The translations under genes were made by a program, and so were the position numbers. Shown here one piece after another: positions 9,827-19,944 of a DNA stretch of 64,000 bases. This DNA comes from Ehrlichia sp052043515. Its GTDB lineage: Bacteria; Pseudomonadota; Alphaproteobacteria; Rickettsiales; Anaplasmataceae. The stretch is taken from NCBI GenBank assembly GCA_052043515.1, contig JBQEQX010000001.1, forward strand, positions 558,001 to 622,000. Reading direction: 5' to 3'. Position 1 is the first letter of the stretch. Each line of letters starts with the position of its first letter. Below the pieces are notes generated by a model that was not told where the DNA came from, ran no database searches, and worked only from the letters and a program-made list of their open reading frames with translations.

Positions 9827-10837
9827 TCAAATGTAGTCATTTGCCAGTATTTCTGCTATCTGTACTGCATTTAATGCTGCGCCTTTTCTAAGATTATCTG
9901 CTACTAACCACATGCTAAGTCCATACTTTACCGTATTATCCTTTCTTAACCTTGATACATAAACTTCATCTTCATGTACAGCATCTAGTGGAGTTGCATA
10001 TCCACCATCTTCTCTTCTATCGAGTACTATAACTCCTGGAGAGTTTTCTAACGCTTTATATGCGTCTTCTTCTGAAATTTCAGAGAAAAATTCAACGTTC
10101 AATGACTCAGAATGAGATACAAATACAGGTACTCTTACACATGTCGCACTTACCTCTATGTTTTCGTCTAATATTTTTTTTGTTTCCACAGACATCTTCC
10201 ATTCTTCTTTTGTTGAACCATCTTCCATAAAAACATCTATATGTGGAATACAATTAAAAGTAATTCTTTTAGTAAATTGCTTCGGAGAAATGCTTTGATT
10301 CATAAATGTACCCTTAGTTTGTGAATAAAGTTCATCCATTGCTAATTTTCCCGCACCTGAAACAGATTGATATGTTGATACAACAACCCTCTTTATTCTC
10401 GATATTTTATGTAAAGGGTTTAAAGCTAAAAGCATCTGTATAGTTGAACAATTTGGATTTGCAACGATATTGTATTTGTAATATTCAGAGATATCTTCTG
10501 GATTGATTTCCGGCACTACTAATGGTATACCATCTTCCATACGGAATAAAGATGTATTGTCTATAACTACACATCCTTTTTTTGCTGCTTTTCGTGCATA
10601 TTGTTGTGAAACCGAGGATCCAGCAGAAAAAATTGCTATATCCGTTCCAGCAAAATCGTAACTATCTAAATCTTGTGATTCCAATACACTGTCTCCATAG
10701 CTTAATTTTTTTCCTACAGATTTCTTTGATGCTAACGCTACAACTTCACTAGCCGGAAATGATCTACTTGCCATAACATTTAGAACAACTCTTCCCACAT
10801 TTCCTGTAGCACCTACTACTGCTATTTTATAACTCAT
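9827..10837 (-). CDS. asd: Aspartate-semialdehyde dehydrogenase
   Basis: 336 residues, intact. Reduces beta-aspartyl phosphate to aspartate semialdehyde at the branch to diaminopimelate, lysine and threonine. The NADP-binding start is VGATGNVGR and the catalytic cysteine is C130 in NPNCSTIQ. The HxD and RxP active-site segments follow (IPHIDVF, CVRVPVFVSHSE). DapD and DapF of the same pathway are encoded later in the window, which supports a retained DAP route. Confidence 0.95.
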   Translation of the reverse strand: MSYKIAVVGATGNVGRVVLNVMASRSFPASEVVALASKKSVGKKLSYGDSVLESQDLDSYDFAGTDIAIFSAGSSVSQQYARKAAKKGCVVIDNTSLFRMEDGIPLVVPEINPEDISEYYKYNIVANPNCSTIQMLLALNPLHKISRIKRVVVSTYQSVSGAGKLAMDELYSQTKGTFMNQSISPKQFTKRITFNCIPHIDVFMEDGSTKEEWKMSVETKKILDENIEVSATCVRVPVFVSHSESLNVEFFSEISEEDAYKALENSPGVIVLDRREDGGYATPLDAVHEDEVYVSRLRKDNTVKYGLSMWLVADNLRKGAALNAVQIAEILANDYI

Positions 10838-10846
10838 ACTACCTTA

Positions 10847-11098
10847 CTATATACCAAATGATAACAGAGAACCAACAACATTTTTGTTGTGATCAGATGA
10901 TTTTTTGAAAGCATCATTAAATGCTGCCTTAACTAAGTCTTCTATAAAAATAGGTTTTTCTTTCAATAAAGATGGATCTAATTTTACCTCAAGAACTTGA
11001 TAACTTACCATATTAGATATACTTATTTTTACAGACACTTTTCCACCAAGTGATGAACCTTCAAAAATCTGAGCTTTTTTGATGTTCTTGAAAATCAG
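10847..11098 (-). pseudogene. ybaB: YbaB/EbfC nucleoid-associated protein, N-terminal region damaged
   Basis: The C-terminal two thirds (EGSSLGGKVSVKISI, LEVKLDPSLLKE, IEDLVKAAFNDAF) is recognisable YbaB/EbfC, a small dimeric DNA-binding protein usually encoded directly after dnaX, as here. The N-terminal helix is abnormal: the frame has only KNIKKAQIF before EGSSLGG, about 20-30 residues fewer than usual, and no ATG. The only in-frame ATG/GTG/TTG-type start found is the GTG at 11038. Upstream, the frame runs into the dnaX stop at 11095-11097. This suggests an internal deletion removing the coiled-coil start, or initiation at a non-standard codon. Confidence 0.6.
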
Positions 11099-12645
11099 AG
11101 AATTTCTTTTTTTATAAAATCTTGTAGATTGGATAACTGATCGCCAGAGTACATAGTCAATCTCCTTATTATTGTTCTTTTTTTTATATTTTCTGTGCTT
11201 ATAACTTTTGCCCCATCAAACTCCTGCAATATATTGCAAACAGTTGGGTTAATATGTTGTTCATAATATGCATCGCTGTCTCTTTCTATATCAAAATTTT
11301 TTTCAATAGACACATTCCATTGTTTATTAGTCAAATTATTTAAAAAACTCAACAAATCTTTATGAAAATCTTTTGACAATGGATGATTAATTTTTATATT
11401 TAACGTTCCATCATGATAATTTACTATTTCTAAATCAGCTTTGGATAATTGATTATATAAATCCTGCATATTATTATTTTTCAATAATTCAAGTAACATT
11501 TTACGATTATTATCAGACTTATTATTTACTTTTACACTACTTTGAAGCCTGTCTATTATCTGCTTCGGAGATGGTAAATTCGATAAGTAACATAATCTGA
11601 TAACTAGCATATTGGCAGCATGCTTTATGCACCCAGATGACTTAACCTCTTGTATTCCTTTTAAAAGCATTTGCCATAATCTTGATAAAAATATAGGGGA
11701 TAATATTTTTTCATTTTTTACATGTGTTATAATATCACTCTCATACGGAGAACTGTTTTTTTTTGTGATAGAAAAGTAACATATCTCATAAATCATCTGC
11801 AACATATTATCTAATACCACAACAGTAGCGTATGAATTGCATGCTTCTTCAAATTTTTTAATAGTTTCCACAGTATTACCCATTACCAGTGGTTCTATAA
11901 TTTCCAACAACGTATGTCTACTAACATAACCTAACATTTCTTTTGTACTTTTTTCAGATATGTTATTATTACTATACATCGCAGATTGCTCTAGCAAAGA
12001 TAAAGCATTACGTATAGATCCATCAGAGTTATATGCTATTAGTCTAATGCTCTCTTCATCGAAAGATATGTTTTCTTTTTCTGCTATCATTTTTAAGTGA
12101 GTTGCAAGACCATCTACAGATATTCTTTGAAAATCAAATCTTTGACACCTAGATATTATAGTTACAGGTATTTTTTTTGCTTCTGTTGTTGCTAAAACAA
12201 ATTTTACGTATGATGCTGGCTCTTCTAGAACTTTTAATAACGCATTAAAAGCACTATTAGATAGCATATGCACTTCATCTATTATATATACCTTAAATTT
12301 TGAGGTAATTGGCATATAACGAGAATTTTCTAAAATGACTTTCACGTCTTCCACACTGGTATTGCTTGCTGCATCTATCTCTATTACATCTGGATGACTA
12401 AAGTTTTTTATAGAAATACAATTTTGACATGTATTACATGGATCAGATGTTGGTCCAAAAGTACAGTTTAAACACATTGATATTATTCTTGCAGCAGTAG
12501 TCTTACCAACTCCACTAGTACCAGTCAAAAGTACAGATTCAGGAACCCTATTTAACCGAAACGCATTGTGTAGAACACGAACTAAAACCTCCTGACCTAC
12601 AAGATCTTTAAAATTGCTTGGTCTATACTTTAATGCAAAACTCAT
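11095..12645 (-). CDS. dnaX: DNA polymerase III subunits gamma/tau
   Basis: 516 residues from the ATG at 12645 (MSFALKYRPSNFKDLVGQ). Clamp-loader AAA+ ATPase. Walker A is GTSGVGKTT near residue 45, a zinc-binding cysteine set follows (CLNCTFGPTSDPCNTCQNC), then the DEVHMLS Walker B and the SRCQRFDFQR sensor segment. The tail is short and Lys/Asn-rich. The frame is open to 12693, but the extra residues are not conserved and reach toward the SRP RNA gene. The coding region contains a T8 run near 12171 without any frameshift. Confidence 0.95.
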   Translation of the reverse strand: MSFALKYRPSNFKDLVGQEVLVRVLHNAFRLNRVPESVLLTGTSGVGKTTAARIISMCLNCTFGPTSDPCNTCQNCISIKNFSHPDVIEIDAASNTSVEDVKVILENSRYMPITSKFKVYIIDEVHMLSNSAFNALLKVLEEPASYVKFVLATTEAKKIPVTIISRCQRFDFQRISVDGLATHLKMIAEKENISFDEESIRLIAYNSDGSIRNALSLLEQSAMYSNNNISEKSTKEMLGYVSRHTLLEIIEPLVMGNTVETIKKFEEACNSYATVVVLDNMLQMIYEICYFSITKKNSSPYESDIITHVKNEKILSPIFLSRLWQMLLKGIQEVKSSGCIKHAANMLVIRLCYLSNLPSPKQIIDRLQSSVKVNNKSDNNRKMLLELLKNNNMQDLYNQLSKADLEIVNYHDGTLNIKINHPLSKDFHKDLLSFLNNLTNKQWNVSIEKNFDIERDSDAYYEQHINPTVCNILQEFDGAKVISTENIKKRTIIRRLTMYSGDQLSNLQDFIKKEIL

Positions 12646-12669
12646 GTTGCGATGATAACATAAAAAAAT

Positions 12670-12753
12670 GGGCAATACAACCCAAAGGAACAATGCTACG
12701 GCTGCTTTATTCCTAACCTGACCGGCTTCACAAGCCCTCTGCTCATATTACCC
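12670..12753 (-). ncRNA. ffs: Signal recognition particle 4.5S RNA
   Basis: The minus strand carries the SRP domain IV signature GGTCAGGTTAGGAA followed by AAGCAGCC, closed by complementary ends (GGGTAATA at 12753 downward and TATTGCCC ending at 12670). This RNA pairs with Ffh to target nascent membrane proteins. It lies 24 bases upstream of dnaX on the same strand, the usual neighbourhood in alphaproteobacteria. A T7 tract directly follows its 3' end and may help end transcription. The ends are estimated from the stem. Confidence 0.85.
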
Positions 12754-13224
12754 TCTGCATTATAATTCAACTTCGAGAAATATCAAACAAAAATTAGATT
12801 AATAATTTTTACTTGTAAAAAAATTGACTTTTTTTCTAAACAGAAAAAAAGTACCCATATCTAAAGTCTAATATCTAGTATCATATAAATTTATTTATCA
12901 TTAACATCCGAATAAATCTTATTTGTTAACAATGAAATTAATGATATAACATAAAACACAAACTACCATAGCAATTATAAAAATTGGACAGACTACACAT
13001 AAACCAGTAGTACGCTTAGTCACAACTATATAGCAAAATTAAACAGTAATTTTTCACATCTAACATAAAGTCTGTCATTCACGATAACAATATCAAAACG
13101 TTACACTACTTTTTTTCTTTACTTATACAAAACTCATAAATATAAGACCGTAACTAAAGCAAGTATGATTTAATTTTTCATCAATTTATAATGTTATATA
13201 TTTTTGCATATATGTTTTTTAACA
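12754..13224. other. Intergenic gap between ffs and metK
   Basis: 471 AT-rich bases with no supported gene. They should contain the ffs promoter near 12754-12800, but I cannot fix its elements. Confidence 0.4.
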
Positions 13225-14407
13225 TCACACAAAACAAAATTCTTTACTCAAATTCAAAGAAAAATCCTCTTTTTCCCAAGAAAAGTTTCCATTTTTGTCT
13301 GGAACTCTTCCAAAATGACCATAACAAGAGGTAATTTTATAAATAGGATTGAGCAACATTAAACGCTCACAAATTCCATATGGAGATAAATCTATATTGT
13401 TCTGTATAAAACATTTTATTATATCATCACTAACAACTCCAGTACCAAAAGTATTAACATAAAATGAAATAGGGTAAGAAATACCAATAGCATATGACAA
13501 CTGTATTAAACATTGAGAAGCAAGTTTAGCAGAAACTATATTTTTAGCTAAATAACGAGCCATATAAGCAGCAGACCTATCTACTTTACTTGGATCTTTT
13601 CCGGAAAAAGCTCCTCCACCATGAGGTATATGTCCACCATATGTATCTATCATAATCTTACGTCCTGTTAAACCACAATCCCCTATAGGACCACCTATTA
13701 CAAATCTACCTGAAGGATTAACTAAAAAATCGTTATCAGAGCACATCCATCCCTTAGGTAATGATTTTTTAACATAAGGATACACTATATCTTTTATTTG
13801 ACTTTGTGAAAAATCTTCAGAGTGTTGTATAGAAAGTACTATATTACATGCTCTAATAGGCATATTATTTTCATATAACAATGTAATTTGTGTTTTAGCA
13901 TCTGGACCAAGATCAGGAATTTCACAATTTTTTACCGCAGACATAATATTTTTTTAAAATTAAATGAGAGTAAAAAATTGAAGCTGGCATAAATGTTTCA
14001 GTTTCATTTATAGCATATCCATATACTATACCTTGATCACCAGCGCCCTGATTTTTACCGTAATTAACTCCAAGAACTATATCAGGTGATTGTTCATGTA
14101 TAATAACTTCAACAGCGACATACTTCCAATGAAATCCATCTTGTTCATAACCTATTTCTTTTATGACACTACGAGCTATAGATTCTATAACAGAGTTACT
14201 AATATCAACTCCACAAATTTCACCAGCAATTATTACCTTATTTTTTGTTACTAAAGTCTCTACAGCAGTGTGTGTAAGCGGATTTAATGATATACAGTAA
14301 TCAAGTACAGCATCAGATATCTGATCTGCAATTTTATCAGGATGTCCATTAGAAACAGATTCACTGGTTATAATGTAACTAGACGAACAATTATGATAGT
14401 AAAACAT
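13225..14407 (-). CDS. metK: S-adenosylmethionine synthetase, one frameshift
   Basis: Makes S-adenosylmethionine from ATP and methionine. The N-terminal part has ESVSNGHPDKIADQ and GAGDQGIVYGYA; the C-terminal part has the phosphate-binding loop GGGAFSGKDPSKVDRSAAY. The parts are in different frames. Removing one base from the T7 run at 13949-13955 joins them (HLILKNIMSAVKNC) to give 393 residues, typical of the family. In many Rickettsia metK is decaying and SAM is imported. Here all active-site motifs are present, so the break is more likely sequence error than loss. Confidence 0.93.
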
Positions 14408-14761
14408 CTTAAAGATATAAACTCAAAACCATTATGGTATCAAATATGAAATAACTAAACAATACATATGTACTACGTTACTTAAACATATATATTTTCA
14501 TAAACAATAAACTATACAATCTCTATTACTATATCACAAATTTTTGGAAGTTTCGCAGAAAAATATGTTGCATTAAATAATATATATTAGTATTGATAAC
14601 TTTGCAAATTTATATCAATATTCAGTTATTATGTTGATATTATAGAATTAACTCTGACCTTAGTTCAACTGTAAAACCATTTGACTTACATACTGCATAC
14701 ATATATGAAAGAAATCTGTAAACTTGACAAAATATTCAATAAAAGTAACAATCCATTGTTT
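14408..14761. other. Intergenic gap before tRNA-Arg
   Basis: 354 AT-rich bases between the metK start and tRNA-Arg. No gene is seen. Confidence 0.4.
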
Positions 14762-14835
14762 GTGTCCGTAGCTCAGATGGATAGAGCGTCAGCCTTCTAA
14801 GCTGTTGGTCAGGGGTTCGAATCCCTTCGGACACA
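14762..14835 (+). tRNA. tRNA-Arg(UCU)
   Basis: Cloverleaf with acceptor GTGTCCG pairing CGGACAC, D-arm GCTC/GAGC, anticodon loop CTTCTAA (anticodon TCT) and T-arm with GGTTCGAATCC. CCA is not encoded. It decodes AGA/AGG, the common Arg codons of this AT-rich genome. Confidence 0.93.
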
Positions 14836-14903
14836 CTGTCGGTTTTGATAATTTTTGTTTACTAGTAGTACTACTTTTGCATGTTTATCTAAGTAACACT
14901 CTT

Positions 14904-16073
14904 ATGAATAATAAATACTATGATGTAGTAATTTCGGGTGCTGGAATAAATGGAATACTTACAGCGATAGTGTTAAATCAGCTTTCAATTTCCGCAGCTC
15001 TAATAGATAAGAATAAAATTCTGTCATCAATACCACAAGACAGGGTTTTTGCTCTATCTAGAAAATCTCAAGAAATACTAGACAGATTTAATATATGGAA
15101 TCATATAAAAGAATTTTGTCCTATATTAGATATTTTAATAAAAGACGGACACAGTCCAACGTTTGTGCACTATAACTATAAAACTGTAAGCGATAATCCA
15201 ATGGGATATGTTGTAGAAAGCAAATTTATACGCAATGCATTTAAAAAATACATTAATAAGTTAGACTTGTATTCAGAATGTACGTACAAATCAATAAAAA
15301 ATGAAGGTGATTTAATAAAAATAGAATTAACAAACAATACAACATTATCTACATCTTTATTAATATCTGCCGAAGGTAAAAATTCAAACTTAAGGAAGAT
15401 CTTTGATATAAAATGTATTGAACATGACTATTTTCAAAGTAGTATTATTTGCAATATAAAGCACACAAACAATCATGGTAACTTAGCTGTAGAACATTTT
15501 TTTCACGGCGGGCCTTTTGCTATACTTCCTATGCACAATGGATATAGGTCTTCTGTAGTTTTGACAAACAAAACACACATAAGCAATATGCTTATGAAAT
15601 TAAGCAATGAAGATTTTATGATAGAACTTGAAAAAAAATGTTACCCTTATCTAAAAAATATAAAATTAGATAGTTGTATAAAATGTTTTCCACTAAGTTT
15701 AATGTTTGCAAAAGATTTATATAAAAGCAGATTTGTATTAATAGGTGATGCTGCACATTCTATACATCCTATAGCAGGCCAAGGACTTAATTTAGGCATA
15801 AGAGATATATATAAGCTAGCAAGTAATATAAAATCAGCAAAACAATACGGAATAGACGTAGGGAGCAATTACGTTTTGAAAAATTTTTCTTATGACAGAT
15901 ACTTTGACAATTTTTCCATGGCAATTTTTACTACGTTTATAGACAAAATGTTCTCCAGAAAATCTTGTATAGCAAAGGCTACAAGAATGGTTGGATTATG
16001 CATAGCAGAAAACTCACAATCCATAAAGAAATTTATGATAAAGCACGCTATGGGTGTTGGAATCTTTAATTAG
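14904..16073 (+). CDS. ubiH: UbiH/COQ6-type FAD-dependent ubiquinone hydroxylase
   Basis: 389 residues from the ATG at 14904. The frame is open back into tRNA-Arg, but the GxGxxG start (ISGAGINGILTA) lies just after this ATG. The DRVFALSRKSQ segment and the second FAD motif LIGDAAHSIHPIAGQGLNLGIRD mark the UbiH/UbiF/COQ6 group, which hydroxylates the ring of the ubiquinone precursor. Which ring position cannot be told from sequence alone. Intact. Confidence 0.88.
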   Translation: MNNKYYDVVISGAGINGILTAIVLNQLSISAALIDKNKILSSIPQDRVFALSRKSQEILDRFNIWNHIKEFCPILDILIKDGHSPTFVHYNYKTVSDNPMGYVVESKFIRNAFKKYINKLDLYSECTYKSIKNEGDLIKIELTNNTTLSTSLLISAEGKNSNLRKIFDIKCIEHDYFQSSIICNIKHTNNHGNLAVEHFFHGGPFAILPMHNGYRSSVVLTNKTHISNMLMKLSNEDFMIELEKKCYPYLKNIKLDSCIKCFPLSLMFAKDLYKSRFVLIGDAAHSIHPIAGQGLNLGIRDIYKLASNIKSAKQYGIDVGSNYVLKNFSYDRYFDNFSMAIFTTFIDKMFSRKSCIAKATRMVGLCIAENSQSIKKFMIKHAMGVGIFN

Positions 16074-16603
16074 TTTCTATCATTATCTATATCATCATAA
16101 TTTTTACCAATTCTTTTATCACTTATATATAAAATCTCTGAAATCATTTTATTTATAGATTTTTCGATAGTTATCATTGCTTCTTTTTTTATGTTATAAA
16201 TTTTCTCACAATAATCATCTTTTATAACATTGATATTATTTCCTAAATTTTTTGCATTGTGATTATTCTTTCTAAAAACGGAAGATGTATATTCACACAA
16301 AGACTTAGAAAAACTACACCAATCAATTTTAGAGATTTTTAAATATAAATAAAAAGGTACAATTAACGATATACCAATTTTAAAAACAACAGAATATGTT
16401 ATCAAATCAGTGTTATAATAACACCACCTCAAATATTTATAAATGTAAATAGCAACGTTTCTAGGATCCTTACATGAAAAAGCTACACTAATCCCTTCCC
16501 TCATAGATATAAACATGAAAGAAGAAATGTAAAGGAATAATATAATGAAAGACAACCTAATGAAAATATTCTTTATATTTCTCAATATAAAAGAAAATAA
16601 CAT
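16070..16603 (-). CDS. Small unknown membrane protein
   Basis: 177 residues from the ATG at 16603. The open frame continues upstream into tRNA-Gln and cannot all be coding. Two hydrophobic segments are visible, at about residues 10-35 and 75-95, followed by a Lys/Asn-rich soluble tail. I recognise no family. It overlaps the 3' end of ubiH by 4 bases in convergent orientation. It may be lineage-specific, or a fast-evolving gene. Confidence 0.5.
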   Translation of the reverse strand: MLFSFILRNIKNIFIRLSFIILFLYISSFMFISMREGISVAFSCKDPRNVAIYIYKYLRWCYYNTDLITYSVVFKIGISLIVPFYLYLKISKIDWCSFSKSLCEYTSSVFRKNNHNAKNLGNNINVIKDDYCEKIYNIKKEAMITIEKSINKMISEILYISDKRIGKNYDDIDNDRN

Positions 16604-16652
16604 ATACCTATAAAAAAAACATGACGCTACTACACAAAACCTACTTGATACA

Positions 16653-16728
16653 TGGCTGGGATGGAAGGATTCGAACCTTCGGATGACGGTATCAAAAACC
16701 GTTGCCTTACCCACTTGGCTACATCCCA
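16653..16728 (-). tRNA. tRNA-Gln(UUG)
   Basis: Minus strand: acceptor TGGGATG pairs CATCCCA, anticodon stem ACGGT/ACCGT with loop TTTTGAT (anticodon TTG), T-loop GGTTCGAATCC, discriminator G, and an encoded CCA at 16655-16653. Confidence 0.94.
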
Positions 16729-16904
16729 TCTACACAAAAACACCAGCCATGATAGTAACTAGCAAATCTTACATCATGATTAACAAAGGTTATACTTATA
16801 GATCAAAAATGCAAGAAAAAATCAAAACATTTAAAAAAATAAACCTTGTATAATTTTACATTATTCCTCTATAATAGCATCAATTAGGATCGGTTACATG
16901 TTTT

Positions 16905-17748
16905 GTGAATTTTCAGAGTATCATAAGAATTTTGCAGTGTTATTGGGAAAGTTATGGTTGCACAATATTTCAACCATATACTTCCGAACTAGGTGCAGCA
17001 ACTCTTCATCCAATAACATCTATGACAGCTATATCAAAAAAAGCCATCGAAATTGGCTTATGTTCAACCAGTCATTAGGCCGTGCGACGGCAGGTATGGT
17101 GATAATCCAAATCGTTTATACCAGCACCACCAGTATCAAGTTCTAATAAAACCGTCTAGCACAGAATTACAATCTGACTACTTAAAAAGTTTAGAAAAAA
17201 TAGGAATATCAACAAATACTCACGATATAAAATTTATAGAAGACGACTGGGAAAATCCAAGCATTGGAGCTTGGGGCCTTGGGTGGGAAGTTACTTGTAA
17301 TGGTATGGAGATAACTCAATTTACTTACATGCAACAAGTAGGTGGTATAGAGTGTTCTTTAGTTCCTGGAGAAATTGCTTATGGTTTAGAAAGGATAGCA
17401 ATGATTATCCAAAACGTTGATGACGTGTATAAAATACTATGGGACGATCATGGGACAACTTACGGTGATGTATTCAGACAGCGTGAGTATGAATTTTCCA
17501 AATTAGCATTAGATCACTATGATACGGATATTCTGTTTAAACAGTTTAATGAAGCCGAACAGGTGTGTGCTTCTCTAATAGAGAAAAAACTTCCATTAGC
17601 TGCATATGACATTTGCACAAAAGCAAGCCATATACTTAATTTATTGGAATCCCGTGGAGTTATTGGAGTTAATGAACGAGCATCATATATATTACGTGTA
17701 CGCAAACTTGCAAATTTATGTTGTAGCTTATATACTCAGTGTCATTAA
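16905..17748 (+). CDS. glyQ: Glycyl-tRNA synthetase alpha subunit, one frameshift
   Basis: Catalytic subunit of the tetrameric bacterial GlyRS. I start at GTG 16905 because it gives VNFQSIIRILQCYW and then the conserved SYGCTIFQPYTSELGAATLHP. The frame breaks in the A7 run at 17036-17042. Removing one A gives SKKPSKLAYVQPVIRPCDGRYGD and a 280-residue protein of standard length. GAWGLGWEVTCNGMEITQFTYMQQ and EIAYGLERIAMI are family signatures. An ATG at 16898 is out of frame by one base in a short T run. glyS follows 15 bases downstream. Confidence 0.92.
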
Positions 17749-17763
17749 AATAAGTAAAACGAC

Positions 17764-19885
17764 ATGCCTTTAGAATTGTTATTTGAGTGCTTATCAGAAG
17801 AAATACCTCCTGAGATGCAGAGTGCTGCTCACACGTATATAAATTCCCATATAAAAAAAAGAATTGAATCGCCATAATGTTAGTTTTGATAATGTAAACG
17901 TGTTTGTAACCCCAAATAGATTAACTATACATGTAAGCAACATAACCGTTGATCATTCGAGTACAAAATTAAAAGTGAAAGGTCCGAGAGTAACAGCAGA
18001 TAAAATTTCGATAGAAGGATTCTTAAAAAAGGTTGATAAGAAATTAAGCGATCTTGTAATTTGTAAAATTGGAAATGATGATTTCTATTATGCCGAATTA
18101 AGTAGCAATGTAAAAACAAACATAGAACATGTCCTTTCATATATCATAGAAAATATGATGCATAATTTTCCATGGGACAAAAAGATGAGATGGGGAACAG
18201 GAAAAACATATTGGGTTCGACCTATAATAAACATACTATGCATATTTGATGGAAAGGTATTACCAGTAAAATTTGCTGACTTGGAAGCAAACAATAAGTC
18301 GCGTGGTAATAGATTTACCAACGAAGAGTTCTTTGAAGTTAAGGATTTTAACTCTTACAAGTCACAGTTAAAAACTAATAATGTGATCCTGTGTCATAAG
18401 GAAAGACTTAACTTTATATTAGATCAAATAGAAAATTTAACTAAAAAAAACATGATAGTTTGTGAAGATAATACAAAATTACTTAATAAATTAAATGGAA
18501 TTTTAGAATATCCAGTGGTAATACTTGGATCAGTAGACAAAAAGTTTTTTTGATTTACCTAAAGAGTTGTTGCTAAGTGTGATGCATAAGCACCAAAAAT
18601 ATTTAGCCGTTTTTACGAACAATAAAATTACAAATTTTATAACAGTATCCACTATATCAAATGATAATATCATACAAGGTCATAATAATGTGTTAAACGC
18701 TAGATTGGTAGATGCAAGCTTCTTAATAAAAAAAGATAAAGAATATAACATTGAATATTACATAGAAAAGTTAAAGCACATAGTGTTCCATGCAAAACTT
18801 GGCTCTATTTTTGAAAAGGTTAACCGTGTTGTAGCTTTATCAAAATATATTTCTATATGGATACCACACTCTTCACTGATAAAAGTTGAAAGAACTGCAA
18901 TGTTGTCTAAATTTGACTTGTCAACATTAGCTGTAAAAGAATTTCCTGAATTACAAGGAATTATTGGTGGGTACTATGCTTCTTATTTTGGTGAACCAGA
19001 GGAAATATCAGGGTTCATAGTGGATCATTACGAACCTACGAGTTCAAAAAAAGAATGTCCTTCCTCTCCAATAGTAATGGCTGTATCAATAGCAGATAAA
19101 ATAGATAGTTTAGTTGGAATGATAGTTGCTGGAGAACAAGTCACAAGCTCTCGTGATCCTTTTGCAATAAGGAGAATGGCTATATCTGTTATTAGAATAA
19201 TACTCGTAAATAATCTTCACATACCAATGAGACTTTTGGTGGAAAAATCTGTATCTTTATACTCATATGCATTAGTAGAAAAGAAAGCTATTAATAAGAT
19301 CAAGGATGTAATATCAAGAACAAATAGAAAAAAAGTATTGTCTACTCTGTATTAGAGTTTTGTGCAAATAGATTCAAAGTTATGCTAAAAGCAGATGGAA
19401 TAAAAGAAGATATAATAAACGCAGTAATTGAAAATAAAAAATTTAATAATTTATTAATGATAAAGAGAGAATCTGCAATTCTTAACAAATATATTCACAC
19501 TAAGAAGGGAACAGAAATAGTAAAAACATATAAAAGGCTCAATAATGTAATTGAGAAAGAAGACGGCAATTCTGATGTTAAAAAGTATAAGTTTAACAAA
19601 AAGCTTTTCTTAACAAAGGAAGAGATTGATTTATACAGGGAAGTTATATACCAGAAAGGAAGCATAAGAAAGTTAGTAAAAGAAAATAAATTTGAAGAAT
19701 CATTGGATAATCTTTACGACTTTAGCTACTACGTTAACAATTTCATGAACAATACAAAAATAAACGATAATATAAACAAAGGTTTGTGTAAAAACAGACT
19801 TTCCCTTGTTAGAAGTGCATTTTGTATATTTAATATAGTAACAGATTTCAGTAAAATTAAAAAAATACACATAAGTAAGTCTTGA
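17764..19885 (+). CDS. glyS: Glycyl-tRNA synthetase beta subunit, three frameshifts
   Basis: Beta chain of GlyRS, which binds tRNA. It starts at ATG 17764 (MPLELLFECLSEEIPPEMQ). Three breaks occur: A8 at 17853-17860 (one too many), T7 at 18545-18551 (one too many) and A7 at 19328-19334 (one short, or two too many). Repair gives about 707 residues with the expected LSVMHKHQKYLAVF, GIIGGYYA, IADKIDSLVGM and SRDPFAIRRMA segments. An alpha2beta2 GlyRS cannot work without this chain, so three independent real mutations are hard to accept. Sequence error or slippage is more plausible. Confidence 0.9.
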
Positions 19886-19944
19886 ATTTTCCGGAGATCG
19901 TATATAAATATCTTACCTAGTACTCATTAATAAGAAGAAACAGT

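Noticed and set aside
14805..14903. Upstream extension of ubiH into tRNA-Arg
   Set aside because: The added residues are translated tRNA sequence, and the FAD-binding start follows the ATG at 14904.
16604..16729. Upstream extension of the small membrane gene into tRNA-Gln
   Set aside because: The first 42 residues are antisense or sense tRNA DNA. A later ATG is available.
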